In this document: positions 10,674 to 23,069 of the stretch, piece after piece
How positions within the stretch are numbered: position 1 is the first letter of the stretch
Layout of the letters: each line of letters starts with the position of its first letter
Assembly (NCBI GenBank): GCA_020746875.1
Contig: JAGTJL010000013.1
Span: 434,001-498,000 of the forward strand
DNA: 64,000 nt
Direction of reading: 5' to 3'
From: Rhexocercosporidium sp. MPI-PUGE-AT-0058
Taxonomy: Eukaryota; Ascomycota; Leotiomycetes; Helotiales
Translations under genes and position numbers: made by a program
The notes under the pieces: generated by a model
Told to the model about the DNA's origin: nothing
What the model saw: only the letters and a program-made list of their open reading frames with translations
Database searches by the model: none

Positions 10674-13420
10674 TTGCAAGGAACTGAGCTGGAACACGAG
10701 GGAGATAACCATCTGACACTCGTTGATTTCATGGATTGTAAATGTATTAATTGGCCATAAAGAAGACCATAGCCTGTTTCAGATTAGACCAACGTTGGAG
10801 GATCGTTCGGTGGGATTGACGTTGGCAAAGCGGATGGGCATAGCGCTTGATACTTTCATCTTGGTCTAAAAGCACTGCTATCCATTGCAATCTTGCATAA
10901 GTCAAGAAGGATTCTTAGGCCATGTCCTATCGTTGAATAGTATCTCTTCCGGTTTCTTTTCTTGCTGGAAATTGCTCTCTGTTAGTTCTGGATGATATCT
11001 TGGATGTCATCTTGGAAGTCAATGGCGTCTACCAAGACCATTAAAGCTCCTGGTTGTTTCCATCTTGAGATGAGATTACTGGAAGATGTACAAGTTGGCT
11101 GGTTGATGGTAGTCTGTTTTTTTTAAGGTCATGATGTCGCGTTGGGGAAGATTAATCATCAAGCAAAAGCAAATATCCTCGCCTTTCTTGTGAAAGCGAG
11201 CTGGCTCATGTATTTGAGGATGTCTATACACTCATTGTGAGCACCTGCACAGCTCATGAACTATATATAAGTATATGAAATGTGATATCGAAGAGTCTTT
11301 AACTCACCAGGCGTCTAGTCTCTAGCATTTCTGCCAGAGACTAGAGCTTTCACATACAGCAATTCCATGCTTTCAAGCACCAGGCTTCAACGATTGAAGT
11401 CAAAAATTTGAAGTCAATGAAGAATGTTGCAATGACCAACCCAAAGTGAAACAGTTACAAGCACCAAGGTTACACCCTACTCTACTCCAACTCTACCACA
11501 GCTAGCCTTCTTCCATGTTTTCATCTTCCACTTGAATTGTTTCAGGTGCAAATCGATCAAAGCCAGAAGTCAATAGTTCTATACATAGGAGGTCCCAGCA
11601 AAGTTCCAGCAAATCTACAGCACATTTGGGGAAAGAATACTTCCAATCTTGCAGAATTTCCAAACCAAACCACTTGCCGCGGCTCTGACAGCATGGGGTC
11701 TGATAATATGAGGGTAACGCCGGCCTCATATATCAAACCAACAGAGCCGCCGAAGAAAAGACAAATAATCATCAAGGAATGCTCGAGGTGACCCAGGTGA
11801 CAGATGCATTGGGCAACAAGAAGCTGAGTCTATTGCACCAGCGCCGTTGAAAGGAGCATTGTGAAGAAGTACCCTTGATACTCTCCTTGCATTCTTTGCG
11901 CACGACGTTTATTGGGATGATTTGCGAAAAGCAATGCAGGCTCCCGTCATCCCATCGACTCGACTTAGGGGCAGAAACATCTCTCTTCTACCAGACGATA
12001 TTTTGCTTTAGGCTAGGTTGAAGGAGATGATGCTGTATCGACCTCATCCGGGACTAGATTTTGACCATGGCAATATCAAGTTCGTTGGAGGTTGGTTGCA
12101 ATGCTAGCTTAGATAGAGCAAGGAAATGTTTTGTGATGGGGGAGTGACTATATCTGCTGTGGGAGGTTTGCATCCTGTCTCACATTATAGGTTCGGACAT
12201 CGTGTACCATGATTCAACGAGTTTTCGTTTCCTTTGATAGGGAACTAACTTAAATTAAAGGAAATCTAGATTGACCCCCAACTACAAACCCTTCTAATCT
12301 GAGCATGAGGGGGAGAGCTTGACTTCGATCACACAGAAACAAATGCCTAGAGACAATGGGGCTATGGACTTGTAAATTCGTGGTGTTTGATTCATCTGTG
12401 GAATAGCTCATTTCTAAAGAAGTCGCGATCGTAAGTAATCAGAAGCCAGAGCGTAGCCAGCGCATTTAGGGGAAGGGAAACTTACGAATGAATAAAAATA
12501 GAATTGACTTTGCATGAGGGAGACGTACGAAAGTCAATCGAAGAGGAATGAAGAAAGAAGTTTCATCCTTCACGGTTCCATTCAGGAGTGGGTACCTTCC
12601 ACAGCCACCATCCTGGTGATAGGTTTCCACATTTGGAAACGCCAAGCATCGCCCTCTATTCGGCCATCCCGAGAAAATAAACACTGCAAGCGAATCCAAA
12701 TTGCATAAAGGTAGAAAATCCTTCCTAGCTTCCACCTTCCATTATTGATCACGTCTACTTCTGACACAAAAACTTAATTGAATGACGTTCCCCACCCCCA
12801 TCCTCCAGCCAGCTAGATTCCTCCAATGTTGTAGGAGTCATGACTCGAGCGCTAACCGACACCGTTTCAGCCCTCCGGCCAAAGTTGCAAAAGACAGCAG
12901 AGAGATCAAAGCGCGGTTTGACAAGGCAGAGCGCGGTGCAAAAACAACCCCGTGCTTCATGCATAGAAACCCGACGATCTCCCACGCTTGGGGTCCCAGT
13001 CACTTGGTCATCGCATCTAACCTTAACTATCGAAAAGCCGTTTTATGTCACCGAAAAGGGGAGGCGCAAAGATATCTTGGGACGAACAGAGAAAGTATGT
13101 TCTCCACTCCTTTGCTCAGCGGATGCAAAGCAGCGCCTTATCCGTTCTGATTCCATGGCATACCTTGCAATGAATTGGCTCCCCCAGTCCCGACCGAGGA
13201 GGAGGGGAGTGCAGAGCCACGATGAAGTCCAAGTGCGCGCTCGAATGTGGATATATATGCACTTCCTCTCACGGCTTTCAAGTTAAGTACACAGTCTTCC
13301 CCAGGAAAACCCACAGCTTGCTTGTCTTCTTGTCGAGTTCCACGCTGGTCGTTCTTCGCTTCTTTCGTCACCCGCATTCCCTTTCTGCTGTTTCTTGGCC
13401 GTCCTTGGCTTTTCTTCACA
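10674..13420. other. Long intergenic region, no supported gene
   Basis: About 2.7 kb with only short overlapping frames on both strands, none with domains or consistent splice sites. The last few hundred bases before 13421 are pyrimidine-rich and probably hold the promoter and leader of the GPCR gene. Confidence 0.5.
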
Positions 13421-14688
13421 ATGTCGGATTCTGCTGTTGATCTGCCGTTGGTGGTTGTGACGCTGACGGGCAGTTTGCTGTCTTTTCTGGGCACTGCGTT
13501 CATTCTGATATGCTATTTGATCTTGCCGCAGAAGAGACATATTCGCCATGCGTTGATTATCAACTTGACTGTTGCTGGTATGTTGGAAAATTTAGAATCC
13601 GTCTGAGACGTGAGATTTGAGGGGTATAAATCACTGACGAGAAGAAAGATTTCATCAATGCGGCCAACAATAGCAGTTCGGGGCTGTGGGTTTTATTTTT
13701 GAATACACCTTTGAGAGCTGGCACTGGATGCACAATCAATGGCTTCATTGGACAATTGTCTGTTCAGGTTGGTGCCAACAATTGGGACGAAGTATGCTTG
13801 GAAGTGCCTGACCTGACATGAAACAGGCTGTTGATTTTTCCATCCTTACGATCACTATGGTCACTCTTTGGGTTGTCACTTCTTCGCGATCAAAGCATGA
13901 TATGAAATTGAGTTATATTTTGATATTCTGTGGTTGCTCATGGGCTATGCCATTGATCACAAGTAATCCTCACTAAGCAGCTTGTAGCCTAATGACACAT
14001 GCTGACTGACCTAGGTGGCATCGCACTCGGCATGAATGCCTATGAACCAGCTGCAACAAATTGGTGCTGGATAGACCAAAATCCAACCTACCTGCGCTAT
14101 GTTCTCACTCACGGATGGCGCTTCTTGATCATCGGTGCTGTCATATCAATGTGCATTTACATCCAGGTGTTCCTTCGCCGACACTCCCAGCTGCTAGACA
14201 TGGTCGATGATGGTCGTACTTGGAAGCAGGAAGGTCTCACGCCAGCTACCAGCCACCAGAGTGAAGGTAAGAAATCTTATATCATCATACCAATAAGAAG
14301 GTATTAACAAACCGCAGCGTCCTCCGACGGCAAGCTACGCAAAGAACCTCCCACACCCACACGCTACGACCGCGTCCGCGCCGTCTTCGTCCGTCCGAAA
14401 GCCGATCCGAGGAACGAACTCATGTTGCGTTCCCAAGCACAACAAGACCAGCAGAAATGCATCCAGAAAGCCATGTTGTTGCACGCTTATCCTATTTTCT
14501 ATATCGTGTTGTGGCTGCCAGGCATCGCGATGCGTATCAGTCAGGCGACAGGACACAGCTCGTATGTGCTGCAGGTTATGCAGGCTAGTACGCAGTTTAT
14601 TGGGTTTGCGAATGCGATTACATTTGGCTGGAATGAGAAGATTGGGGAGCAGTTGAAAAAGAAAATTCAGGGGAATTTGAAGAAGTAG
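13421..14688 (+). CDS. cAMP-receptor-like G protein-coupled receptor
   Basis: Five exons: 13421-13577, 13649-13767, 13827-13962, 14015-14266 and 14318-14688, giving 344 residues. Hydrophobic segments match a seven-helix receptor, the first at about residues 8-30 (LPLVVVTLTGSLLSFLGTAF), followed by cytoplasmic PQKRHIRHALIIN. NPTYLRYVLTHGWRFLIIG enters helix five, and a basic third loop precedes AYPIFYIVLWLPGIAMRIS (helix six) and helix seven. The tail is short and lysine-rich. The order and loop text resemble the Dictyostelium cAMP receptor-like class known in filamentous fungi, which signals through heterotrimeric G proteins at the plasma membrane. The ligand is unknown. A pyrimidine-rich leader precedes the ATG. 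Confidence 0.85.
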
Positions 14689-14797
14689 GAGGGGTTGTAC
14701 TGGACGGATAAGAGATGAAGGAATTTGAAGAAGTACTAAACGGTGGGAATACCCCTTGATGGTGATTTGTTGGCGTAAAGCCACGATGAGAAATAGA

Positions 14798-15812
14798 TCA
14801 GATCCTCTCGACGCTGAAAGTCAACCATCCAATTCCTTCACCAACGAAGAAAGCATATCCTTTGCTGCCCTCCCCATCTGCCTCTTTCTTCCTCGGAGTA
14901 AACCTGCTTTCAACCTGCCACATGCCAACAGTAGAAGTCATCTCCGCCACTTCATCCCACATAGCCTTGAAGCTCTCTTCATCATGAAGAAACTGTTTTC
15001 TCTCCTCTCCGTTCTTCCAGACCTTGACACCCTTTCCCTCGCTCCTCTCACCACTCCCACTGCAACCCACCATCTCACCTAGAAACATGGCGCCAGACTG
15101 ATTGGAGAGTAGCTTGATAATTGTCTTGCATACATCAATCTGTTGCTGGAGACTGAATAGGTGGAGAAATAGTCCTGCGTGGATGACGGTGAACATGCCC
15201 TTCCACGTCTCGAAAGGCCCATTTGTATCTAAAAGGGTTGGAGAGAAGATATCTGTGGCGACGAGAGTGCCTTTGAATTTCGCCCGATCCTTGAAAAGAT
15301 CGTAAGAAGTTGATAAGAAAGAACCGTTGATATCTGTGCCGTACAGATTCTCGGAGGGTACTTTGCCGAAATGCGCTAGAGCGCGGAGTTCTTGTGCAAC
15401 ACAGCTGCCAATGTCTAGGAACTTGGGGGATGGTTTGGTGGGAGAGGGCGTTAGGAGTTGGAGCATGGTGGGATATTTGGGATGGAGGGGGAGGTTGAGA
15501 GTGAGGAACTTGAATTCGCCGACGCAGGGATAGGGAGCGTGGTCCCATAGAATGTCACGCTATGAAATGTTAGTTAGTGAGGCAGATACTACAAGTGTGG
15601 GTAATTTCAGGTTGGTCGTGCTGGGCAGCTTCTAATAGTACCATTCTGTAAACGTGTGAAAACACTTCTTCCGAGGGGACTTGACTGTACTCTTCGAGAA
15701 GTTTGCGGGAGATTGATGGGAGGTTGTTAGTGAGATCTTTGTAGTACCAGCGGTTCTCCCTGGAGGTGTGATCCAGTCTAGCCATCTCTGGATTTGATGC
15801 TTGCTCTGCCAT
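14798..15812 (-). CDS. SAM-dependent methyltransferase, paralogue 1
   Basis: Two exons on the minus strand, 15812-15642 and 15559-14798, joined in phase 0 (intron 82 nt), giving 310 residues. The N-terminal block has WYYKDLTNNLP and, after the junction, RDILWDHAPYPCVGEFKF. Residues about 104-112 hold motif I as FLDIGSCVAQEL, and LYGTDINGSFL provides the acidic ribose-binding position of motif II. VIHAGLFLHLF matches the later class I strand. This small stand-alone type occurs in fungal secondary-metabolite clusters such as meroterpenoid O-methyltransferases (family knowledge). Here the glycine-rich turn is altered, with GSCVAQ where its paralogue at 48355-49329 has GCCFGQ. The substrate is unknown. 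The gene is convergent with the GPCR, about 110 bases apart. Confidence 0.85.
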
Positions 15813-16479
15813 GACTCTGGTATGTCAAGTTTGGACGGTTCGAAAGTGCTGACTCTGGATCGCAGAGTTTGGGAGTGTAAAATAAAGACGAGAGATGTGG
15901 TTGAGACTCTACGATCGTCGTCGCCGCTAGTGACGCAGAGCAAAAGTGATTGGACGAGATAGACGAACGTTGATCTTGAGGCTCTGTACACTGCCAAAAT
16001 TTACGAAGTTTGAGCTCGAAGGGATTAGAGGCCAGTGCATTGCCAATCTAGCAGGGAATCGACTCTATGTTCAATAAGGACACAGGAACACCACTGTGTT
16101 TCCACAGTCCTGTGTCAAGCCATGGCTTCCTGCCCATGTCCCTCATCTCCGATCGAACCCCAAGGTAGCAGGTCTTCTTTTGCTAGTCCAAGCTCGATTC
16201 GTGTAGAATAGATACCGAATGTCGTTGAATCTAGAACCAGTATGGGCCAAACTTCCTGCAAAGCATCAGTAGTTCTCGTATATCAAACCATCACATCGCG
16301 TCCATATCACCAGCTCCAAAAAGACTGTGTTCAGAGAATGGTTCATGCATTCAAGTGCTTTCAGTAGCTAATGCACATGTTTTCCCCATGCCAGCTTATG
16401 TAAAGCCTGTATCTCACAACCCTTTGCCCTGAAGCAGCAAACAAACCCCATGCAGCCCATAAACCCAAAAGAAATGCGC
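15813..16479. other. Intergenic region, no supported gene
   Basis: Probable promoter of the methyltransferase on the minus strand and 3' region of RPS11. No coding or repeat signal is seen. Confidence 0.5.
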
Positions 16480-17242
16480 TTAGAATTTGCTGAACTGCTT
16501 AACAGCCTTTCCAGTTCGGGGAAGCACGCGGAGAACATTGAATCGGACCTGTTGGGTATAATGTCAGCATTTCTAGTCGTGAGAAATTCCTCGCACATCT
16601 GCCATTTGCGATGCCCGGATTTTGCCTCAAAAGATGCGTTTGGTACGTACGGTCTTGCTCAATGGTCTGCATTGTCCAACGGTAACCTGATCCCCATCCT
16701 CAACACGGAAAGCTGGCGAGACGTGCGCAGCAAGGTTCTTGTGTCTCTTCTCGTAACGGGCGTACTTTGGGATGAAGTGAAGGTATTCTCGGCGGATGAT
16801 GAGGGTTCGGTGCATCTTGGTGGAGACAACGGTTCCGGTCAAGATACGGCCACGGATGGAAACGAGACCGGTGAAGGGGCACTTCTTGTCTGTGAGGTGA
16901 CAGTTAGTTTTCCGAAAATGCAAATTCTGCGCCAACCATATCGTCCTCCAGCAAGCCAAATGCATAATCGACACCACATCCCCCCTTCGGCCAACACCAA
17001 GACCACCTCAACAATGTCGCACAATCTCGCCCATATATCTCGAACGACCGCAAATTCCACGTACCGATGTAGCTTCCCTCAATGGCAGTCTTGGGTGTGC
17101 GGAATCCCAATCCAACGTCCTTGTACCATCTTCGGCCTCCCTTTCCGACGGCGGTGGACTTCGACTTGGACTTTGAGTTCAAGAAGATATGGGGTTGCTT
17201 CTGGTAAGCGCGCTCGCTCTGGACAGTCAATTCGGTGGCCAT
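16480..17242 (-). CDS. RPS11: 40S ribosomal protein S11 (uS17)
   Basis: Three exons, 17242-17065, 16889-16651 and 16548-16480, giving 161 residues, the usual length for fungal S11. The product opens [20 protein letters not shown] and continues through [24 protein letters not shown]. It then contains [20 protein letters not shown] and the [20 protein letters not shown] block, all diagnostic of eukaryotic uS17, and ends [20 protein letters not shown]. It binds 18S rRNA in the body of the small subunit. Introns are 175 and 102 nt, longer than most others in this window, as is common in fungal ribosomal protein genes. It is transcribed away from SPC7 over a 383-base shared upstream region. Confidence 0.97.
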
Positions 17243-17625
17243 GATTGCGGTGGTTGTCGAGTCGCAAAGTCGAGTTGTTGGGTTCTTCGTTTCGTCCAGG
17301 AAAAGAGGGTTGTGATTTTCCTGGCTCTCGGCTAACCGATTTGTGCGACACGTGATGCCATGAGCTAGTTACAAAAACGCAATAGCGTCAAAGCTTGGTG
17401 TGGGATGTATGGCTGCCTCACTTGATGCCTGGCTCGACGCGGTCCCAGGATTTGTTTGTTTTGTTTACGTGACCGGGAGAAGCCCAGCAACCGGATCCAG
17501 ATTTTGATATCAGTCGATGCCCTCACTTGCTTGTCCCACCACCCACCACCAACCACCACCATATGATCAATTGAACAACTACAAGCGCGTGCGGTCTCGA
17601 GCTTGAAGCTCACTCACCTTTCATT
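17243..17625. promoter_or_regulatory. Shared divergent promoter of RPS11 and SPC7
   Basis: 383 bases separate the two start codons. A CCACC-rich tract lies at about 17530-17560, nearer SPC7. No TATA box is evident on either side. Bidirectional promoter function is inferred from geometry only. Confidence 0.5.
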
Positions 17626-20600
17626 ATGACTTCGCGAGAAGAGGTTACCCTGCCGGCGACGCGCCCGAAGTCGAGAAAGTCACTGGCTCATATCCCATCG
17701 TCGCAAAGTATGGACCAGGAGAATATGACTGCAGATATCGGAGCTTTAGCTGGGAAGAAGGCGGTTCCTATCGAGAAGCCTTCGAGGAAATCGCGCAGTA
17801 AAAGCATTGGTCCTGGTGGACTGGATGCTCTGAAGGATACAACAGGAAACAGGCGCAAGGTACGTGAATGAAGAACATAATAGCAGTCATACAATTAACA
17901 TGATCAAAGTCTCTTGCAGCTGCTCCTCATCCTCCCCCGAAATCAATTCTCAAGCTTACGATGCCACAACTTCGAGAGATTCCGGCCCATATTTCAACGC
18001 GCAAAAGTCCCAAGAAGACAACCCCGCCATCTACCCAGAAAACGGAAAACTTGATCGATTTCGACCTCGATGCACCTGGTGCAACGGTATCTGGAGCAGA
18101 AAACCTTGCGAATCCCTTTGAAGTTACTGGTAGTCCTGCTGTCAATGAGACTAGAGTAACGTTACGGACAGAGGAGGAACAACAAGCAGCGGCGCGCGAA
18201 CGCGAGGAGAAGGAAAGAAAGGAATTGGAGAAGGAGGTCATGTCACGGCGTGATGCTCGACGAAAATCACTCGCCAATCGACGGGTATCATTTGCGCCTG
18301 AAGCTACACTTCACACATGGGATGTTGTCGTTGAGTACCAGGATTCAACCACTTCATCCAACTCCACCAACTCAACTCGGCGAGCATCGTCAGCCTCAGG
18401 TGGTTCTGTAGGCTCACCACATCCTCGATCATCTGGACCCACTAGTTCAGACCCTTCAGAACCACCTTCGACCCCTCCTGAGCAGGTTGAAGAAGAGACT
18501 GTTACAGCTAGTCCTGCCCACCAACGGGATCTGCACCAGAAGAAACGCAGACGAAGCTCTGGAATACCTCCCATGAATTTCAACAACCCAGACGATGAAG
18601 GGTTTTCTTCAAGCCCGTTCAGTGGTAGCTCAACCGGTGATGTTGAGGAAATTGTCGAAGACGACGGATCCAACTCAAACAGCGACTCAGGTGACGATGA
18701 CGGGACTTTGATGAGCCTGGATGGAGGTGAGACCACGAATATGTCAATGGCATCCATGGCCTCTGGTGATAGCACGGGTTCTAGTCGATTGGATGAAGCT
18801 TTGAGAGAGGCTGCTCGTCAAGCCGGTACCCAAGGAATTGACTTCGACGAAAACGGGGATTTCGAGGCCATCGAAGAGGAAGAGGTTGTCGCATCTTTTG
18901 CTCCATGGGCGAAGAAGAATCCGATCCTCGAGTCTCTTCAAGATCAAGAAAACCTTAACCCATTTTCGCCTGCATTCAGAGCTGGTGCTCAGGAAGCTGC
19001 AGAACAATCAGATGCCGAGGATATGACAATGGACATCACCATGGACATGACTCGAGCTGTTGGTCGCATCATACCGGAGGATAAACCCGAGGATGATGAA
19101 ATGTCAATGGATGTAACGCGGGCATTCGGAAGTATCATTTCAAATGATGTTGCTAAAGCCCCAGCTTCGAGGCGGAAGTCTACGCCGGCAAATCGTCGTC
19201 AAAGCACTCGAAGGAGATCATCTGCCGAGGAATCATCGATGGGGGATGAAACAATGGATCTCACGATGGCAATCGGAGGTATTCAGCCTGCTCGGGAAGA
19301 CGCTGGGTCACCAGATGATGAGGATATGACGATGGAGTTCACGACTGTTGTTGGTGGCGTTCTGCCCCAAGCCACTGCAAACACAAGGTCCGGACGAAGA
19401 GCTTCGATGGCAGCAAACCAAAAGGCGCAAAGCAAACGTAACCGACAGAGCTTGGAGTCTACGGCAGAAGACGAAACTATGGACATGACAGTTGCTATGG
19501 GAGGAATAATGCCATCCATTGTAGAAACCACCAGCGAACAAGATGTGACCATGGGCATGGATATGACAACAGCGCTTGGCGGAATTCTGCATCCTCAACG
19601 ACGGTCCCAGGCAAAGAAGATTATGGAAATGGAATCGGATTTCGGCAGTTCCCCTTTCCGCGCAGATGTGCCATCAATTTCACCACCGAACCTTCCCGCT
19701 CCAACTCATACAGTAGCATCAGAGACCGGAAGTCCTAGCTTGTCTGGTTTTAGAGGAAAGGGTCTCCGCCGTAGTGCAGAGTCGCGACAGTCTACCACTC
19801 CGAAGTCAAGACTGAGCTCCGGCGGTACGCCCCTCAAGAAGCCAGCTACTCCTTCCAAGCAAATCACACCCCAGCCTGTTCGTGCGAGTACTCCTAGCAA
19901 GACGCCTCCATCTAAGAACATTGTTATGCGTACTTCATCTCCTAAAAGACTCTTCAAAGACGAGATCAAAGCAGCTGCTTCGACGCCCCAATCCGTCAAG
20001 GGCAAGAAAGTCGCAACACCGAACAAACTTTTCCAAAAAGACAAGACTACCGGAGCAGCTACCCCAAGCTTTGTTCTGACCCCTCAACCAAGACGATCAT
20101 CGGGCGTTGGTCTTGATAAGGTGGGCCTTGGTTCTCCACGAGTAGCAGCTTTGCTTGATCGTCGTGGCTCTATCGGAGATCAGGCTCGATCTTTCATTCC
20201 CAGCCGGCTTGGAGAAGCTCCTGCGGCCGTCGTCCGTTTTGAGGATCCTCGTGCTATGGAAGAGGAACTTGACAAGGAACGGGAGCAAGACGAGGACCGG
20301 GAAAATGGTCGTAAGATCATGGAGCGGGAGGCCGATCAGGTCGGAGAGGAAAAGGATGTGACTCTGAATCTCAAAGAATTAATACAGAGCTTGACACCAA
20401 AGAAGAAGAATCCTCTGAGAGGTCGCAAGAGCTTGCACGTTGGTGCTGCAAAGGGGATTCTTGGTAAGCGTCCTGCGGAATTGGACGACGAGAATGAGGA
20501 TGACGATGAGGATATCGGAGGTGTCAAGCGTCTGAAAGGCCACCAAGGGAGCCCAGTCAAAAGTGTCAAACTCCAGGCACCCCCATCAAAGGCCGAGACG

Positions 20601-22414
20601 ACAACCGGAAGGGTTACTCGGGCTTCTCGCAAGAGTATGGAGGAATCATCGTCGACTCCAACGACAACGACTTCTCCGGAAAAGGGCAAAGCATCAACTC
20701 CTCGCCGCCAAAGTCGATTCAAGGATGCGGAGGCTGGAGCAACTGCTCAAGAGATTGGCCCGCTTGTCGAGAAGTCACCCATTGAGGACCCTCAAGTCGA
20801 CGAAGATAGCTTTGGGGATGACCGAATCCAACTGCAAGATTTCTTGAACATGACCAGCATTCGATTCATGGAATTGACTACAACAAAACGCAGACACACT
20901 ATTGCCCCAAGGTCCTCGACGAAAGCCCATGGCGATGACAAAGACATCGCTCTCGAAGATTGCGTTGCGGCTGGTGCCGCTACCATTCCGATGCTTGAGC
21001 TATTCCAGCATGTAAGTAAACACTTAATTCGCGTGAGCGCTTTCTCTAACTTATTCAGGCTTGTCAAGAACTGAAGAGATATATCTCTGAAGGTCGCAAA
21101 ACGGTTCGAGAGATTGAGACTGAAACTTTCGAGGAAAATCCACCTTTGTTCCGAGAGTACATCTCAGCCACCCCGGATATGAAGGTCGTGATGGACAACC
21201 AGTTGAAGAATGTCAAAACTCACGCCAGACTACTAAGCAAGGGTCTATGGTACGACTGGAGAATGACTCTGCTGGGCACCTTGAAAGAAGGTCTATTCAA
21301 AAGCGCCGATGGGATGATCGAAGATGAAGAGATTCTTGATCACCAACAAGAGTTGCTCGAAGCAGTTCTGCCAGAACTAATTCGACGGGCTGAGCGACTT
21401 CAGCGTGAAGAGGCTGAACTTCAATCTGCAGCCGAGGAAATCGCCAATTGCGACCAAGAGGAGCTTGGTGATGCTCGTCAACAACTCATTGCGGTTGACG
21501 CAGATGTGGAAGCGAAGAAGCAATTAATAGCTGACTTGCGAAGACAATTGGAAGGCAAGGAATCTGAGATTGAGGCCGGAAATGAGCGCAAGCAGGTGTG
21601 CTTAGAGGAAATCCGTGAAGCAGAGAAGATCCGGGAAGAATGCAGAGGGTGGACTTCGAGTGAGATTAGTGTATTGAAGGGTTTGTTTCCCACCGTCTTC
21701 TGCCACCTATGATACTAACAGATCGCAGAAAAAGTCGATGCTATGGAGAAGGAACATGGCTGGACAATTACAGGCGTTTCAGGCACGACCACCTCAATGA
21801 CCTATCGCAAGGAGATTGAGCTAGTCTTCGACGCATCCTCTTTCCTGGAAAACAACTCGGGTAGCCCAACTAAGCAACCTGTCAGCTCGCGAATCGATTT
21901 ATGGTATATTGGGGCCAACAGAGAGTTGAACCCTCTCCCATTAACTGCAGAGAAGGATTTCTTCCTCCAAAGCATCCGAGATCACATTCGTGGCCTTCCT
22001 CAAAGCCAGACACAAGTGAAGGATCTCCTAAATGCAGTCAGTGTATCGTGGAACAAAGCGAGCAAAGTTGTCGAGGATATTCGTCTCCTTACGATTAGCT
22101 GTCCAACCGAAGTCAGCAAGACATCTGACGACTCCATTTTGATCAAATCCTCGCTGCTCATTGGACCCTTGACAACCAAAGTCGAAATCAATTTCCACTT
22201 GACCAGCACGTCAGGCGAGAATGGCATTGATGTCGAGATATCACCGCGCGCTAGTGTTGTGTATGGCGAGCGCTTCAATGAACCGAAGATGGGAGAGTTC
22301 CTTTTGAACAGATGTGGAGATGTTGTTGAAGAGAAGGGTCACTCAACGAAGGATTCTTGGGGAAATGCAGTCGCTGAGTTGGGCGAGAAACTTCTTGCAA
22401 GAGGTCGTAAGTAA
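17626..22414 (+). CDS. spc7: Kinetochore scaffold protein Spc7/KNL1
   Basis: Four exons, 17626-17859, 17910-21011, 21059-21680 and 21729-22414, giving 1547 residues. The N terminus has the SILK motif at 90-93 and RVSF at 203-206, the two docking sites for protein phosphatase 1. Residues about 448-640 hold six MELT-like repeats (for example MDLTMAIGGI, MDMTVAMGGI), the sites phosphorylated by Mps1 to recruit Bub3-Bub1. A long basic, Ser/Thr/Pro-rich disordered region follows. The C-terminal Spc7 domain begins near DFLNMTSIRFMELTTTKRRH and continues through a long coiled coil into an RWD-like end. Known roles are attachment of the outer kinetochore to the Mis12 complex and spindle checkpoint signalling. 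Nothing looks broken. Confidence 0.95.
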
Positions 22415-23069
22415 CCTTTTGGTGTGGGGTTTTGGTATTGTGTTTATATTTGCCTCGCATATGATTGATGTGGATGGACTGGACGGTGGATGATCTTGTG
22501 GGCTTGGCGTTTTGGGAGTTTACCTCGCAAAGCGAGAGGGAGTTATGATTCTAGCGAATGGTTCTATCACAAACTCAAGTTCATGACTAAATTTCTACCT
22601 CTTGGTGTACTCCTATAGCTCGATATTCTGTCTATCCAGCTACTCTGACTGTCCAAAGAGGTGCAGGCCTATTCACTCTGGCAAGTAACCTTACTGAGCT
22701 GCTCGTTCCCAAAACGTCTGGGGCGTAGTCTCAACCCAAACATATATTTGACTTCAGCACCTTTCGTACCAGACTATATTTCCAGATGATTTGCATTCAT
22801 TCTTGCACTTTAATAAAATTTAACATTCCCTTAATGAGTTGATGGCGCGGGCCAATGAAGCATGGTCAGCAGAATCAAGGTTTCTGAGTGGTCACTGCAC
22901 AGCCTCAAGGACTGGCCATCATGCGAAGTCCTTTTGTCGTCGACGCGCGCCCTCAATTGCTGCTTCCCGATTTCGAATACTGGTTCTGTTCCGCTGTTTT
23001 ACCACCTCTAACCACGATAATACATGCAGTTACGATCCTGGATCAGTAGTTCCTCAGAGAAGGATAACG
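22415..23069. other. Intergenic region upstream of the Clr5-TPR gene
   Basis: An open frame in phase with the Clr5 gene extends up to an ATG at 22839, but the added 77 residues are low in recognisable structure and precede the conserved start, so they are treated as leader. Nothing else is seen. Confidence 0.4.

Noticed and set aside
12466..13503. Overlapping frames of up to 148 codons before the GPCR
   Set aside because: Low stop density in a CT-rich leader; no protein-like conservation.
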